This document shows, piece after piece, positions 17,208 through 26,023 of a stretch of 64,000 bases of DNA (position 1 is the first letter of the stretch; each line of letters starts with the position of its first letter). The position numbers and the translations under genes are program-made. The notes under the pieces were generated by a model. That model ran no database searches. It was given only the letters and a program-made list of their open reading frames with translations, and was not told the origin of the DNA. Source of the DNA: Alloyangia pacifica (lineage in GTDB: Bacteria; Pseudomonadota; Alphaproteobacteria; Rhodobacterales; Rhodobacteraceae). The stretch lies in contig NZ_FOZW01000018.1 in the NCBI RefSeq assembly GCF_900116195.1, positions 17,036-81,035 of the forward strand. Direction: 5' to 3'.

Positions 17208-17229
17208 GGGGGAGCGCCCGCGCTCCCCC
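17208..17229 (-). other. Hairpin between dctP and dctQ
   Basis: GGGGGAGCG (17208-17216) pairs perfectly with CGCTCCCCC (17221-17229) across a CCCG loop. It sits in the 45-bp gap after the binding-protein gene. Such hairpins stabilise or partially terminate the upstream message, so that the binding protein is made in excess of the membrane subunits. Confidence 0.6.
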
Positions 17230-17236
17230 GGTTGCC

Positions 17237-18256
17237 TTACTTGTAGAGCACGCCATTGGCGTCGAGCGCCGCACGCAGCCCCTCGAGGATCGCCTCGGGG
17301 TCGCCGCCCGCTGCAGACACATCCTCTTTCCACGCCTCCAGCGTCGGCATCGCCGCCTCGCGCCACAGCGCGACCTCCTCGTCGCTGGGCATGTAGACCG
17401 TGTGCTCGGGGTCGTTCAGGATTTCCTCGCGCACGCCCTTGTCGTAGTCGGCCCAGCCTTCCGAGAATTTCTTCGACCACTCCGGGGTGCAGTGTTCGTC
17501 GATCACCGCCTTCTGCTCGGCGCTCAGACCGCCGTAGCTGTCGTTGTTGAACAGCAGCACCTGCGACGAAAGGTAGAGCGGCATGTCGTTGTGAAACTTC
17601 GTCTCCTCGGCAACGTTGAAGATCTTCATCGCCTCGTAGGGGAAGGTCACCGCGTCGGCGGTGCCGCGCGCCAGCGCCTCGCGGGCCTCGGGCGCGGGCA
17701 CCTGCACCGAGGCGCCACCAAGCGAGGCGACGAAGCGCGCCATGGTCGAATGCGCGGGGCGCACGTTCAGCCCTTTCACGTCGGCCGGGACCTTGATCTC
17801 GGACTTGCCGTGGAAGCGGCCCGGCTCGTGCGGGTTGACGAGGCAGAAGTGGACGTCGCCCATCTCCTTTGCGGCAAAGTCGCCCGCGTACCACTCGTGG
17901 ATCGCCTTGGCGGCGTTCGGCCCGTCGGTGGCCAGGAAAGGCACGCCCGTCAGCTCGTAGATCGGGAAGCGTCCGGCGGTGTAGCCGGGGTTCACGTAGC
18001 CGATGTCGGCAATGCCGTCGCGGGTCATGTCGTAGTGATCTGGCGCCGCGCCAAGTTGCTGCGCGGGGAACACCTCGAAGGTGATCGTTCCGCCCGAGGC
18101 CTCGGTGATCGAGTCCATCCACTCCTGCATGCCGGTCTGCGGCACCGCATGCTGCGGCGGCAGCCAATGCGCGAGCCGTAACGTGACGTCCTGCGCCTGC
18201 GCGCAGGTGGCGCCAAGCGCCAGAGCAGCGGCAGCCCCGATGGTAAAGGTCTTCAT
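17237..18256 (-). CDS. dctP: TRAP transporter substrate-binding protein DctP
   Basis: A 339-residue periplasmic binding protein with a signal peptide (MKTFTIGAAAALALGATCAQAQ). The mature N-terminus is DVTLRLAHWLPPQHAVP; the conserved carboxylate-binding Arg region is probably LNVRPAHSTM (about residues 175-184). The gene lies 42 bp behind the SDR gene in a six-gene operon, so its ligand is likely the acid activated by the acyl-CoA ligase at the operon start. Confidence 0.93.
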   Translation of the reverse strand: MKTFTIGAAAALALGATCAQAQDVTLRLAHWLPPQHAVPQTGMQEWMDSITEASGGTITFEVFPAQQLGAAPDHYDMTRDGIADIGYVNPGYTAGRFPIYELTGVPFLATDGPNAAKAIHEWYAGDFAAKEMGDVHFCLVNPHEPGRFHGKSEIKVPADVKGLNVRPAHSTMARFVASLGGASVQVPAPEAREALARGTADAVTFPYEAMKIFNVAEETKFHNDMPLYLSSQVLLFNNDSYGGLSAEQKAVIDEHCTPEWSKKFSEGWADYDKGVREEILNDPEHTVYMPSDEEVALWREAAMPTLEAWKEDVSAAGGDPEAILEGLRAALDANGVLYK

Positions 18257-18298
18257 GGTCTTCCTCCCTAAATGCGCCCGGTTTCCTCCTCCGGCGCG

Positions 18299-19201
18299 TC
18301 AGTTCATCTCGATCCCCACCGATTGCAGGGACCCGGCGAGCGTGCCTCCGAGCGCCTCGGCAATGCCGTCCGCGCGCCACCCGCCTTTGGAAATCTCATG
18401 CGCCGCCTCGACCGGATGCGCCCAGAGGCTCAGCCGGTCGCCGCCGATGCCGATGCACTGGCCGGTGATCCCGGCGGAGGCCTCGGAGGCAAGGTAGACG
18501 ATCAGCGGCGCCACGTCCTCCGGTCCGCCGATGCCCATGGTCTGCCGCACGCTGTCGTCCAGCGCCTCGCCCCGCGCCGCCCGTTCCGACAGCTCGGTGA
18601 GCGCCGGGATGGTGGCGGTCATCGAGGTCAGCGCCGTCGGCACCACGGCGTTCACCGTGACCCCTGCGCGCGCCAGCTCCATCGACCATGTGCGTGCCAT
18701 GGCGGCGATGCCGGCCTTGGCAGCGGCATAGGACGTCTGGCCAAAATTGCCGCGCTGCCCGGCTATCGAGGACATCAGGATCAGTCGCCCGCCGTGTCCG
18801 GCCTCGCGCCAGTGCCGCGCGGCGGCGCGGGCGCAGGTGAAGCTACCGCGCAGATGCGTGGCGATCACCGCGTCGAAATCGGCGTCGGAGGTGTTCCACA
18901 GCACCCGGTCGCGCAGGATCCCGGCATTGCAGACGAGGGCGTCGAGCCGCCCGAACCTTTCCAACGCAGCGGCGAGACAGGCGTCCGCCGCCTCGGCCGT
19001 GCCGATGGCGGCGACGCAGGGCACCGCGCGCTGGCCGATCTCCCCCGCCACCGCCTCCGCAGCCCCAGCGTCGATGTCGTTGACCACCACCGAGGCCCCC
19101 GCAGCCGCCAGTGCCAGCGCGGTGGCGCGCCCGATGCCCTGCCCCGCGCCGGTGACCACCGCCACGCGACCGTCGAGGCGGATCTCCCCTGCCCCGGTCA
19201 T
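18299..19201 (-). CDS. Short-chain dehydrogenase/reductase
   Basis: A 300-residue Rossmann-fold NAD(P) oxidoreductase. It shows the nucleotide motif TGAGQGIG near the N-terminus, NAG, the catalytic Ser in SSIAG, and the YxxxK pair in YAAAK. It overlaps the crotonase gene by 4 bp. The position after a CoA ligase and a hydratase suggests oxidation of a 3-hydroxyacyl-CoA to the keto form, though many SDRs of this type act on other alcohols. The C-terminus (from about 245) extends beyond the standard 250-residue SDR. Confidence 0.88.
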   Translation of the reverse strand: MTGAGEIRLDGRVAVVTGAGQGIGRATALALAAAGASVVVNDIDAGAAEAVAGEIGQRAVPCVAAIGTAEAADACLAAALERFGRLDALVCNAGILRDRVLWNTSDADFDAVIATHLRGSFTCARAAARHWREAGHGGRLILMSSIAGQRGNFGQTSYAAAKAGIAAMARTWSMELARAGVTVNAVVPTALTSMTATIPALTELSERAARGEALDDSVRQTMGIGGPEDVAPLIVYLASEASAGITGQCIGIGGDRLSLWAHPVEAAHEISKGGWRADGIAEALGGTLAGSLQSVGIEMN

Positions 19202-20010
19202 CGTCCCACGAACCTCGGCTTGCGCTTTTCCATGAAGGCGCGCGGCCCCTCGCGCGCATCCTCCGAGGCCATGACGATGCGCTTTGCCTCATCCTCGAGC
19301 GCAAACCCTTCGTCCAGTGTCAGCCCAGAGCTGCCGCGCACCACCCGCTTGATCTCGCGCAGCGAGACCGGGCCGTTCTCGGCCAGTGCCGCGGCCATCT
19401 CGAAGGCGCGCTCCAGCACCTCGGCCTGCGGCACCACCCGGTTCACCAGCCCGATTTCCCGGGCGCGCTCCGCATCAATCGTGCCCCCGGTCAGCAGCAG
19501 TTCCAGCGCCACCGGCTCGGGGATCTGACGGCCCAGCCGCACCAGCGCCCCGGCAAAAGGAATGACCCCGCGCCGCGCCTCCGGCAGGCCGAAGACGGCG
19601 CCCTCCGCGCAGATCCGCAGGTCGGTGCCGAGCATGGTCTCCATTCCGCCGGCAAGGCAAAGCCCGTTGATCGCGGCGATCACCGGCTTGGCGGGCGCGG
19701 CGCGGCGCAGCGCAGAGCGGTCCTGCAGCCCCGGCTCGTTCAGGAAACGCCGATCCCAATCATCCTCGGGTGCACGATCGCCCGACAGAAGCGGCAATGT
19801 CCGACCCAGATCGCCCCCCGCGCAGAAGGCCTGCTCCCCCGCCCCGGTCAGGATCGCCACCCGCAGCGCGTCATCCGCATCGAACGCCGCGAAGGCATCG
19901 GCCAGCCGGCAGGCCATCTCCGGCGAGATGGCATTGCGCACCTCGGGCCGGTTCAGGGTCAGCAGCAGCACCGGACCACGGCGTTCTTCGCGCAGGTGGG
20001 GAGCGCTCAT
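19198..20010 (-). CDS. Enoyl-CoA hydratase/isomerase (crotonase) family protein
   Basis: 270 residues. The oxyanion-hole segment AFCAGGDLG and both glutamate-bearing regions of a true hydratase are visible: GGMETMLG and LPEARRGV. The two Glu fit the catalytic pair of rat enoyl-CoA hydratase, so hydration of an enoyl-CoA is credible. Four-base overlaps on both sides (20007-20010 with the ligase, 19198-19201 with the SDR) show tight co-translation. Confidence 0.9.
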   Translation of the reverse strand: MSAPHLREERRGPVLLLTLNRPEVRNAISPEMACRLADAFAAFDADDALRVAILTGAGEQAFCAGGDLGRTLPLLSGDRAPEDDWDRRFLNEPGLQDRSALRRAAPAKPVIAAINGLCLAGGMETMLGTDLRICAEGAVFGLPEARRGVIPFAGALVRLGRQIPEPVALELLLTGGTIDAERAREIGLVNRVVPQAEVLERAFEMAAALAENGPVSLREIKRVVRGSSGLTLDEGFALEDEAKRIVMASEDAREGPRAFMEKRKPRFVGR

Positions 20011-21707
20011 GCGATGGCATCCTTTTCAAGCATCTCTTCGGCCATCCTCCTAAGGTCGATCTTGCGCACCTTGCCATTCGCCGTCTTCGGCGTCACCTCG
20101 ATGAAGGCGATGTGACGGGGCACCTTGTGGCGGGCGATGCGGGCGCGGCACCAGTCGCGCAGTGCCGCGGCCTCCAGCTCTTCGCCCGCGCGCAGCACCA
20201 CGAAGGCGAAGATCTCCTCTCCGAACTCCGCGTCAGGCACGCCGACCACCTGCGCCTCGGCGATGGCGGGGTGCTGCATCAGCCAGTCCTCGATCTCCAC
20301 CGGGTAGATGTTCTCGCCGCCGCGGATCAGCATGTCCTTGATCCGGCCGATGATCCGCAGGTGACCTTCGGCGTCCATCACCGCCAGATCGCCGCTCTTC
20401 AGCCAGCCGCCCGGGCTGATCGCCGCGGCGGTCTGGTCGGGCATATCGAAATAGCCCGCGGTCACCAGGAAGCCGCGGATCTGCAACTCGCCCTCGGCGC
20501 CCACGGGCCGGGTCTCACCGCTCTCGGGGTCGACGATGCGGATCTCCACATGCGGCAGCGGCACACCCGCCGTCCTCACCCGCGCCTCGAGCGCCTCCTC
20601 GGGCACCGTCTGGGTGATGATCGGGCTGCATTCGGTCATTCCCATGATGATCACCGGCTCGCAGCCGACCCGGGACTGCAGCTCGAGCATCACCTGCGGC
20701 GGGATCGAGGTGCCCCCGGTATAGGCGATGCGCCAGCTTGAGAGGTCCCGCGCCCCGGCGATCAGCCGCGGGTCTTGCAGCATCCGGATGTACATGGTCG
20801 GCACACCGTTGGTGATCGTGCCGCCATGCGCTTCGATGAGATCGAGCATCCGCCCCGCGTCGAAATCCGCCATCGCCACGAGGCAGCCCCCGGCCGCCAG
20901 CATGCCCATGACGTTGCACACGCAGCCCGCCGTGTGGAACAGCGGCATCGCCGAGACCATCACGTCCGTCTCGCGGTATCCGGCCCGATCTGCCGCCAAC
21001 AGCGCGTTGTTGATCGTGCCGCGGTGGCTGAGCATCGCGCCCTTCGGCTTGCCGGTGGTGCCAGAGGTATACTGGATCTGCAGCACATCCTCGGGTCGGA
21101 CCGCCCCGGCGGCCTCGGCCAGCGCGGCATCGGAGGTTTCGCCGGCCCCGGCAAGGAACGCGTCGAACGCCAGCGCGCCCGGAACCGGCACCGCGCCGAT
21201 CTGCACGACGCGCCGCAAATCGGGATAGCTGGCATCGCCGCCGGGATCACCACGGTCGAGCGCAGGCAGCATCTCTGCCAGCATCGCCCCGAGATCGAAG
21301 CCCCGGAAATCGCCGGCGATGAACAGCGCCGAGACCCGCGCCTGGCGCAGCAGGTAGTCGAGCTCGCCGCTCCGAAAGGACGGGTTCACTGTCACCAGCA
21401 CCGCCCCGATGCGCCCGAGCGCATATTCCAGAAGCACCCATTCGGGGCAGTTCGCGGCCATGACCGCCACGCGGTCGCCGGGCCCGATCCCATGGCCAAG
21501 CAGCGCCTTGGCAAGCCGCGTCACCTCGGCGTCGAGCTGCGCGTAGGTCCATGAAACGCGCAGATCGGGCTCGTCGAAGATCAGCGCAGGGCACTCCGGA
21601 CGCGCAGCGGCGCGCTCGGCGAGCAATGTCCCGAGCGTCACCTCGCGCAACGGCGGGTCCGACGCCTCCGGCAGCCAGTGAGCCACGGCTGTGGTAGACA
21701 TTCCCAT
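20007..21707 (-). CDS. AMP-forming acyl-CoA ligase
   Basis: A 566-residue ANL-superfamily ligase that activates a carboxylic acid with ATP and CoA. Motifs: phosphate loop YTSGTTGKPKGA; MGMTECSP (adenine/acyl site); GWLKSGDLAVMD; and the hinge RIKDMLIRGGENIYP with the catalytic Lys in KTANGKVRK near the C-terminus. ATG 21707 has GGAGGGAGG upstream. It heads the ligase-hydratase-SDR-dctPQM operon, divergent from a MarR gene. No acyl-CoA dehydrogenase is present, so the substrate may already be alpha,beta-unsaturated. Confidence 0.92.
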   Translation of the reverse strand: MGMSTTAVAHWLPEASDPPLREVTLGTLLAERAAARPECPALIFDEPDLRVSWTYAQLDAEVTRLAKALLGHGIGPGDRVAVMAANCPEWVLLEYALGRIGAVLVTVNPSFRSGELDYLLRQARVSALFIAGDFRGFDLGAMLAEMLPALDRGDPGGDASYPDLRRVVQIGAVPVPGALAFDAFLAGAGETSDAALAEAAGAVRPEDVLQIQYTSGTTGKPKGAMLSHRGTINNALLAADRAGYRETDVMVSAMPLFHTAGCVCNVMGMLAAGGCLVAMADFDAGRMLDLIEAHGGTITNGVPTMYIRMLQDPRLIAGARDLSSWRIAYTGGTSIPPQVMLELQSRVGCEPVIIMGMTECSPIITQTVPEEALEARVRTAGVPLPHVEIRIVDPESGETRPVGAEGELQIRGFLVTAGYFDMPDQTAAAISPGGWLKSGDLAVMDAEGHLRIIGRIKDMLIRGGENIYPVEIEDWLMQHPAIAEAQVVGVPDAEFGEEIFAFVVLRAGEELEAAALRDWCRARIARHKVPRHIAFIEVTPKTANGKVRKIDLRRMAEEMLEKDAIA

Positions 21708-21815
21708 CGACACGTTCCTCCCTCCGGGCCGACTCAGGATGGACTGGGTCCACGAGTTACTGTACGTAGCAGAACTGTTCGATGTAAAACAAAATCTCGA
21801 AGGAGGCTCCGGAGC

Positions 21816-22274
21816 GTGAGCGACAGGGAAGACAGCCAGGTGCGCCTCGATGCGGGCGAAGCCGAGGAAACCCTCGGCTACAAGCTGCGGCTCGCGCAGA
21901 TCCTTGCCTTTCGCGGGTTCGAACAGCGTCTGACCGATTGCGGGAGGGCGCCGCGCTACCTCGGGCTGCTTTCGGTGATCCGCGCCCACCCCGGGCAACC
22001 GCAGAGCCGGATCGCCGAAGCCGTGGCGCTCTCCCGGTCGAGTTTCGTCACCATCCTCGACCAGCTGTCCGCCGAAGGGCTCATCGAGCGGCGCCCCTCG
22101 GATTTCGACCGGCGGGTCAACGGCATCTGGCTGACGCCACAGGGCGAGGCCTTGGTCGCCCGCTTGATGGAGGAGGCGCAGCGCTACGAGGCCGAGATGA
22201 CCCGCGGCATGAGCGACGAAGAGATCGCCTGCGGCCTGCGCGTCCTGCAAAAGCTTATCGACAACCTGTCCTGA
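21816..22274 (+). CDS. MarR-family regulator of the ligase-TRAP operon
   Basis: 152 residues with a winged-helix core (QSRIAEAVALSRSSFVTILDQL) and wing (SDFDRRVNGIWLT). A GTG start at 21816 is chosen because AGGAGG lies 9 bp upstream. It is divergent from the acyl-CoA ligase; MarR proteins beside CoA ligases often respond to the acyl-CoA product. An imperfect dyad around the central TACGTA (about 21759-21771) is a possible operator. Confidence 0.85.
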   Translation: MSDREDSQVRLDAGEAEETLGYKLRLAQILAFRGFEQRLTDCGRAPRYLGLLSVIRAHPGQPQSRIAEAVALSRSSFVTILDQLSAEGLIERRPSDFDRRVNGIWLTPQGEALVARLMEEAQRYEAEMTRGMSDEEIACGLRVLQKLIDNLS

Positions 22275-22854
22275 CCCCGAACGTGCCCCGGGATCGAGGT
22301 CGCTTCGATGCGGCACTTTCGCTGGGCGATCACCGGGCCGCGTCACGCTAGTAAACAGCCAAGCCCGAGTTGCACGGGGGTGGTGCACCCCATGCCTTCA
22401 CCTCGGCACGATCCGGGCAGCAAAGCGTGGCCGTGGGCCCGGGCGCATTCAACCTCACACAGATCCTCGGGCCGCCGGAAGAGCGGCGCGCGGAGCAAGC
22501 GGTGCGCCCAGGTAGCGCGCTGACGGTGCCATGGGCCAAGGTCCCCGCCCCTCGCCCGAGCAGAGCGCCGGCCAGCGGGCAAAACTCCACGCCTCTCCCC
22601 CGGCACGCTGCTCGAATCCTCCCGCACCGTCGCCCCGGCGTGCCAGGGCCCCGAATCAATGCCGATTACGACAGTCCAGGGGAGGGCCTTGCTCTGGCTT
22701 CGAGGAGCCGCGGACGAGCCCCTGCCGCCGCACGACAGGGCCCGAGCGTTCCGATATCGCTTAATGAATAGGCAATATTGGGCGCGCTGCTCAAATGATC
22801 ACACTGGACCTCAACACAACCCGCCTGTCGTGCCCGCACTATGTTCCCATATCC
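22275..22854. other. Gene-free spacer of about 580 bp
   Basis: No open frame here has a ribosome site plus protein-like composition; overlapping short frames on both strands are arginine/proline-rich shadows. A small perfect hairpin GGGGTG-GTG-CACCCC lies at 22377-22391. The right third becomes more AT-rich as it approaches the ABC operon promoter. Confidence 0.6.
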
Positions 22855-22879
22855 GAACCTCTGTTCATTTATACGAACA
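22855..22879. promoter_or_regulatory. Dyad operator upstream of the ABC importer operon
   Basis: Alternating GAAC (22855-22858), GTTC (22863-22866) and GAAC (22875-22878) form two overlapping dyads; the larger is TGTTC-N8-GAACA (22862-22879). It lies 20 bp before the binding-protein start. The local regulator is IclR-type (29222-29932). GTTC/GAAC dyads recur at the two other IclR-linked promoters of this window. Confidence 0.55.
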
Positions 22880-22899
22880 ACCAACAGGGACCCCGAACC

Positions 22900-23940
22900 A
22901 TGAACAAACTTGACCGACGCAGCTTCCTGGCCTCGACGGGGGCAATCACCCTCGGCGCGATGATCCCCGGCATGGGGCGTGCCGCCGATGGCGGTTTCAC
23001 CTCCACCGTCTTCGGCGGCGTGTGGGAGCAGAACTACCGGAAGGCCATCGTCGATGGCTTCGAGGCCGCGACCGGTGCCAAGGTGAACCTCCAGCTCGGC
23101 TCCTCGGCGGAATGGCTGACCAACGCCATCGTCAACCGCGCCGAGCCCGAGATCGACATGCTGATGCTGCCCTATCCCGACAGCATCAAGGCGATCATGG
23201 CGGATATCGGCATCGAGCTGACCCCCGAGGACATCCCCAACATCGCCGAGATCGCGCCGGTCTGGTGGGAGCAGTACAAGAAGCGCGGCGTCGGCCTCGA
23301 CTACGCCTCCTACGGCATCGCCTACCGCACCGACCTCGTGGACCAGCCGATCACCAAGTGGGAAGACCTGTTCCGCCCCGAGCTCGCCGGCAAGATCTCG
23401 ATCCCCGACATCGGCACCTGGGGCTCGTGGGAAATGCTGGTGATGCTCGCCAAGCTGCGCGGCGGCTCGGAGGACAACCTCGAGCCGGCCTTCGAGGCGC
23501 TGGCCGAACTGAAGCCGAACATCCGCCGCTACTTCACCTCCTCCACCGACGCGATGTCGATGCTGGACGCGGGCGAGGTCGTCGCGGTCGGCATGACCAC
23601 CAACATCCCGCCCTATGCGTTGATCGACGCCGGCAAACCGGTCGACTTCGTCTTCCCCGAAGAGGGCGCGATGGTCGGCATGGTGTCCTACCACATCGCC
23701 GAGGGTGCCGCGAACCCCGAGCTCTGCAAGCAATTCATCAACCACGCGATCTCACGCGAGGCGCAGGAAGCCTTCTGCAACGCGGTGATCGCGGGCCCGG
23801 TGCGCCCGGATGCCAAGCTCACCGGCAAGGCCGCCGAGCGGGTGCCGGCACTCGACCAGCTGACGCTGTTCGACTGGTTCAAGATCGTGCCGCAGATGCC
23901 GATGCTGACGGATCGCTGGAACTACGAGGTCTCCCTGTGA
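22900..23940 (+). CDS. Polyamine-type ABC transporter substrate-binding protein (Tat-exported)
   Basis: 346 residues with a twin-arginine signal (DRRSFLASTGAITLG), then an extracellular solute-binding fold of the PotD/SBP family 1 type (GGVWEQNYRKAIVDGFEAATG at the mature start). PotD-like proteins bind polyamines or other cationic or amide compounds. It leads a cluster of hydrolase, two permeases and ATPase, so it is the capture subunit of that importer. The upstream 35-codon extension crosses the dyad operator and is rejected. Its stop overlaps the GTG start of the hydrolase. Confidence 0.9.
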   Translation: MNKLDRRSFLASTGAITLGAMIPGMGRAADGGFTSTVFGGVWEQNYRKAIVDGFEAATGAKVNLQLGSSAEWLTNAIVNRAEPEIDMLMLPYPDSIKAIMADIGIELTPEDIPNIAEIAPVWWEQYKKRGVGLDYASYGIAYRTDLVDQPITKWEDLFRPELAGKISIPDIGTWGSWEMLVMLAKLRGGSEDNLEPAFEALAELKPNIRRYFTSSTDAMSMLDAGEVVAVGMTTNIPPYALIDAGKPVDFVFPEEGAMVGMVSYHIAEGAANPELCKQFINHAISREAQEAFCNAVIAGPVRPDAKLTGKAAERVPALDQLTLFDWFKIVPQMPMLTDRWNYEVSL

Positions 23941-25130
23941 TCCCCCAGACGACCGAACTGACCCACCCGCAGGCCGATGGCCTGCGGGGACTCGACGCTC
24001 CCGAAGCCGCAGCCCTCGTCTGCGTCGGCCAGGCCTTCCCCGCGCCGCTGCGCGCGGCGGCGGCATGCGCCGAGATCCTGCTGATGCAGGTCACCGCCAC
24101 CGACCGCGTCGAGCCGATCGACCAGCTCGACGGCCCCGGCGCCGTCACCATCAGCCACACCGGCCCCTCGCCCTTCTTCGCCTCCGACATCGACCTCGTG
24201 CTGCGCTCGAACGGCATCCGCACGCTCTATGTCTGCGGCGACCCGGTGGCCGGGCTTCGCCTTGCCTACGACGCGCAGCGCAAGGGCTACCGTGCCGTGC
24301 TGGTGCGGGCAGGCAACGCCCCGAGCGAAGCGCTCGGCCTGCGTATGCCGCAGGTCTCGCAGGCGGAACTCACCGGGCTGCTTGCGGGCACCGCGCCGGG
24401 ACAACGCAACTGGCACGAGGCGGTCAAGGCGCAGCGCATGGCGCGGCCCTTTGCCGAACGGCTCGATCCGGCGCGCACCGCGCTCATCATGATCGACGTG
24501 CTCAACGATTTCTGCGTCGAGGGCGGCGTGATCGGGAAGACCAAGGCCGCGATGCCCCGCGTCACCGAGGCGCTGCCGCGCATCCGCGCACTGCTCGACG
24601 GTGCCCGTGCCGCCGGCGCCCACGTCATGCACGTGCAGGCGATCTATGGCCCGATGTTCCGCGGTCAGGGCTCGCCCTACCGCTACCCGTCCGAACAGAC
24701 GCGCGAGGGCGCGGTCTGGTGCGCCTCTGCGGCCGACATCACCGGCGCCGCCCCGGCCTTCGACCCCTCGATGACCGAGGTCTGCCGCGAGGGCACCTGG
24801 GGTGCCGATTTCGTCGAGGGCATGGGCCCCGTCGCCGGCGAGACCGTCATCCGCAAGCACCGCTATTCGGCCTATCTCGACACTGCGCTCGACGGCGAGC
24901 TGCGCCGCCGCGGCATCGAGACCGTGGTGCTGGCGGGCGTGACCACCAACTGCTGCGTCGAAAGCACCGCGCGTGACCTGGCCATGTCGGACTATGATAC
25001 CGTGATCGCCGAAGACTGCGTGGCGGTGAAGGACCTGGTGATGCACCTGCACGAGGCCAGTATCGAACAGATCCGGACCTATTTCGGCATCGTCACCCCT
25101 TCCGACAGGATCCTTGACGCATGGCACTGA
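23937..25130 (+). CDS. Cysteine hydrolase (isochorismatase family) with a degenerate N-terminal duplicate
   Basis: 397 residues. The C-terminal half (from about 175) is a complete isochorismatase-like amidase domain with Asp in MIDVLNDF, Lys in IRKHRYSA and the nucleophile in TTNCCVES (about residue 340). The N-terminal half (about 25-120) aligns to the same fold: GIRTLYVCGDP-x-AGLRLAYDAQRKGY corresponds to GIETVVLAGVTTNCCVESTA, but the Asp, Lys and Cys triad is lost. The GTG start overlaps the preceding stop; the stop overlaps the permease start by 10 bp. Insertion inside the importer operon suggests it hydrolyses an amide imported by that system; the substrate is unknown. Confidence 0.85.
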   Translation: MIPQTTELTHPQADGLRGLDAPEAAALVCVGQAFPAPLRAAAACAEILLMQVTATDRVEPIDQLDGPGAVTISHTGPSPFFASDIDLVLRSNGIRTLYVCGDPVAGLRLAYDAQRKGYRAVLVRAGNAPSEALGLRMPQVSQAELTGLLAGTAPGQRNWHEAVKAQRMARPFAERLDPARTALIMIDVLNDFCVEGGVIGKTKAAMPRVTEALPRIRALLDGARAAGAHVMHVQAIYGPMFRGQGSPYRYPSEQTREGAVWCASAADITGAAPAFDPSMTEVCREGTWGADFVEGMGPVAGETVIRKHRYSAYLDTALDGELRRRGIETVVLAGVTTNCCVESTARDLAMSDYDTVIAEDCVAVKDLVMHLHEASIEQIRTYFGIVTPSDRILDAWH

Positions 25131-26023
25131 CCGACACCGCCCCTCCGCCGCAGGCACAGCCCGCGCCGCGCAAGCCGCTCTCTCCGGCCTGGCTCACGCT
25201 GCCCGGCCTGTGCTTCCTCGTCTTCGTGCTGCTGCTGCCGGTCGGCTGGCTGATGGCGCTGAGCCTCAAGCCATCGATGCCCGGCGCCTTCACCATGGAG
25301 GGCGACTGGACCATCGCCAACTACCTGCGCTTCTTCAGCCAGCCGTTCTACTACTCGACGCTGATCAAGACCCTCTGGGTCTCGGCGCTGACCACGGGCA
25401 TCACCGCAGTTCTGGGCTATGCTCTGGCGCTGATTATCTGGACCGCAAGCCCCGCGAAACGCGGCTGGGTGGTGCTCATCGTGCTGTCGCCACTGCTCGT
25501 GTCGATCGTCGCGCGCACCTATGGCTGGATGATCATGCTCGGTGACCGGGGCATCCTCAACCAGGCGCTGCTCGGGCTCGGGCTCATCGAGGAGCCGATC
25601 CAGATCATGTATACCGCCGGCGCGGTCATCATCGGCCTCGTCCACGTCTTCGTGCCCTTCATGGCGCTCTGCGTTCTGACCTCTCTGGAAAAGATCGACC
25701 CGAAAGTCCCCGAGGCGGCGATGACCTTCGGCGCCAGCCGCTGGGCCGTGCTGCGTCGCATTCTGCTGCCGCTGACGGTGCCCGGCCTCGCTTCCGGGCT
25801 GACCATCGTGTTCTCGCTGTCGATCTCGTCCTACGTGACGCCGGCGCTGATGGGCGGGCCACGCTCGGGCATGCTCACCACCTTCATCTACCAGCAGTTC
25901 GCCGTGACGCTGGACTGGCGCTTCGGCGCGGTGCTGGTGACGCTGCTGCTGGCGCTGACGCTTCTCGTCCTGACGTCGATCCTCGCGCTGGCCGCGCGCA
26001 TGACAGCCAAGTGGAGCAAATGA
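25121..26023 (+). CDS. ABC transporter permease, PotB-like
   Basis: 300 residues with six predicted membrane helices and the ATPase-contact loop EAAMTFGASRWAVLRRILLP characteristic of binding-protein-dependent permeases. It follows the PotB order (N-terminal cytoplasmic tail, a large periplasmic loop after helix 1). It overlaps the hydrolase gene by 10 bp and the next permease by about 4 bp. Confidence 0.92.
   Translation: MALTDTAPPPQAQPAPRKPLSPAWLTLPGLCFLVFVLLLPVGWLMALSLKPSMPGAFTMEGDWTIANYLRFFSQPFYYSTLIKTLWVSALTTGITAVLGYALALIIWTASPAKRGWVVLIVLSPLLVSIVARTYGWMIMLGDRGILNQALLGLGLIEEPIQIMYTAGAVIIGLVHVFVPFMALCVLTSLEKIDPKVPEAAMTFGASRWAVLRRILLPLTVPGLASGLTIVFSLSISSYVTPALMGGPRSGMLTTFIYQQFAVTLDWRFGAVLVTLLLALTLLVLTSILALAARMTAKWSK

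Noticed and set aside
22343..22771. Short overlapping frames on both strands in the 22.3-22.8 kb gap
   Set aside because: No ribosome site, no protein-like pattern, and both strands are equally open, as expected for GC-rich noncoding DNA.
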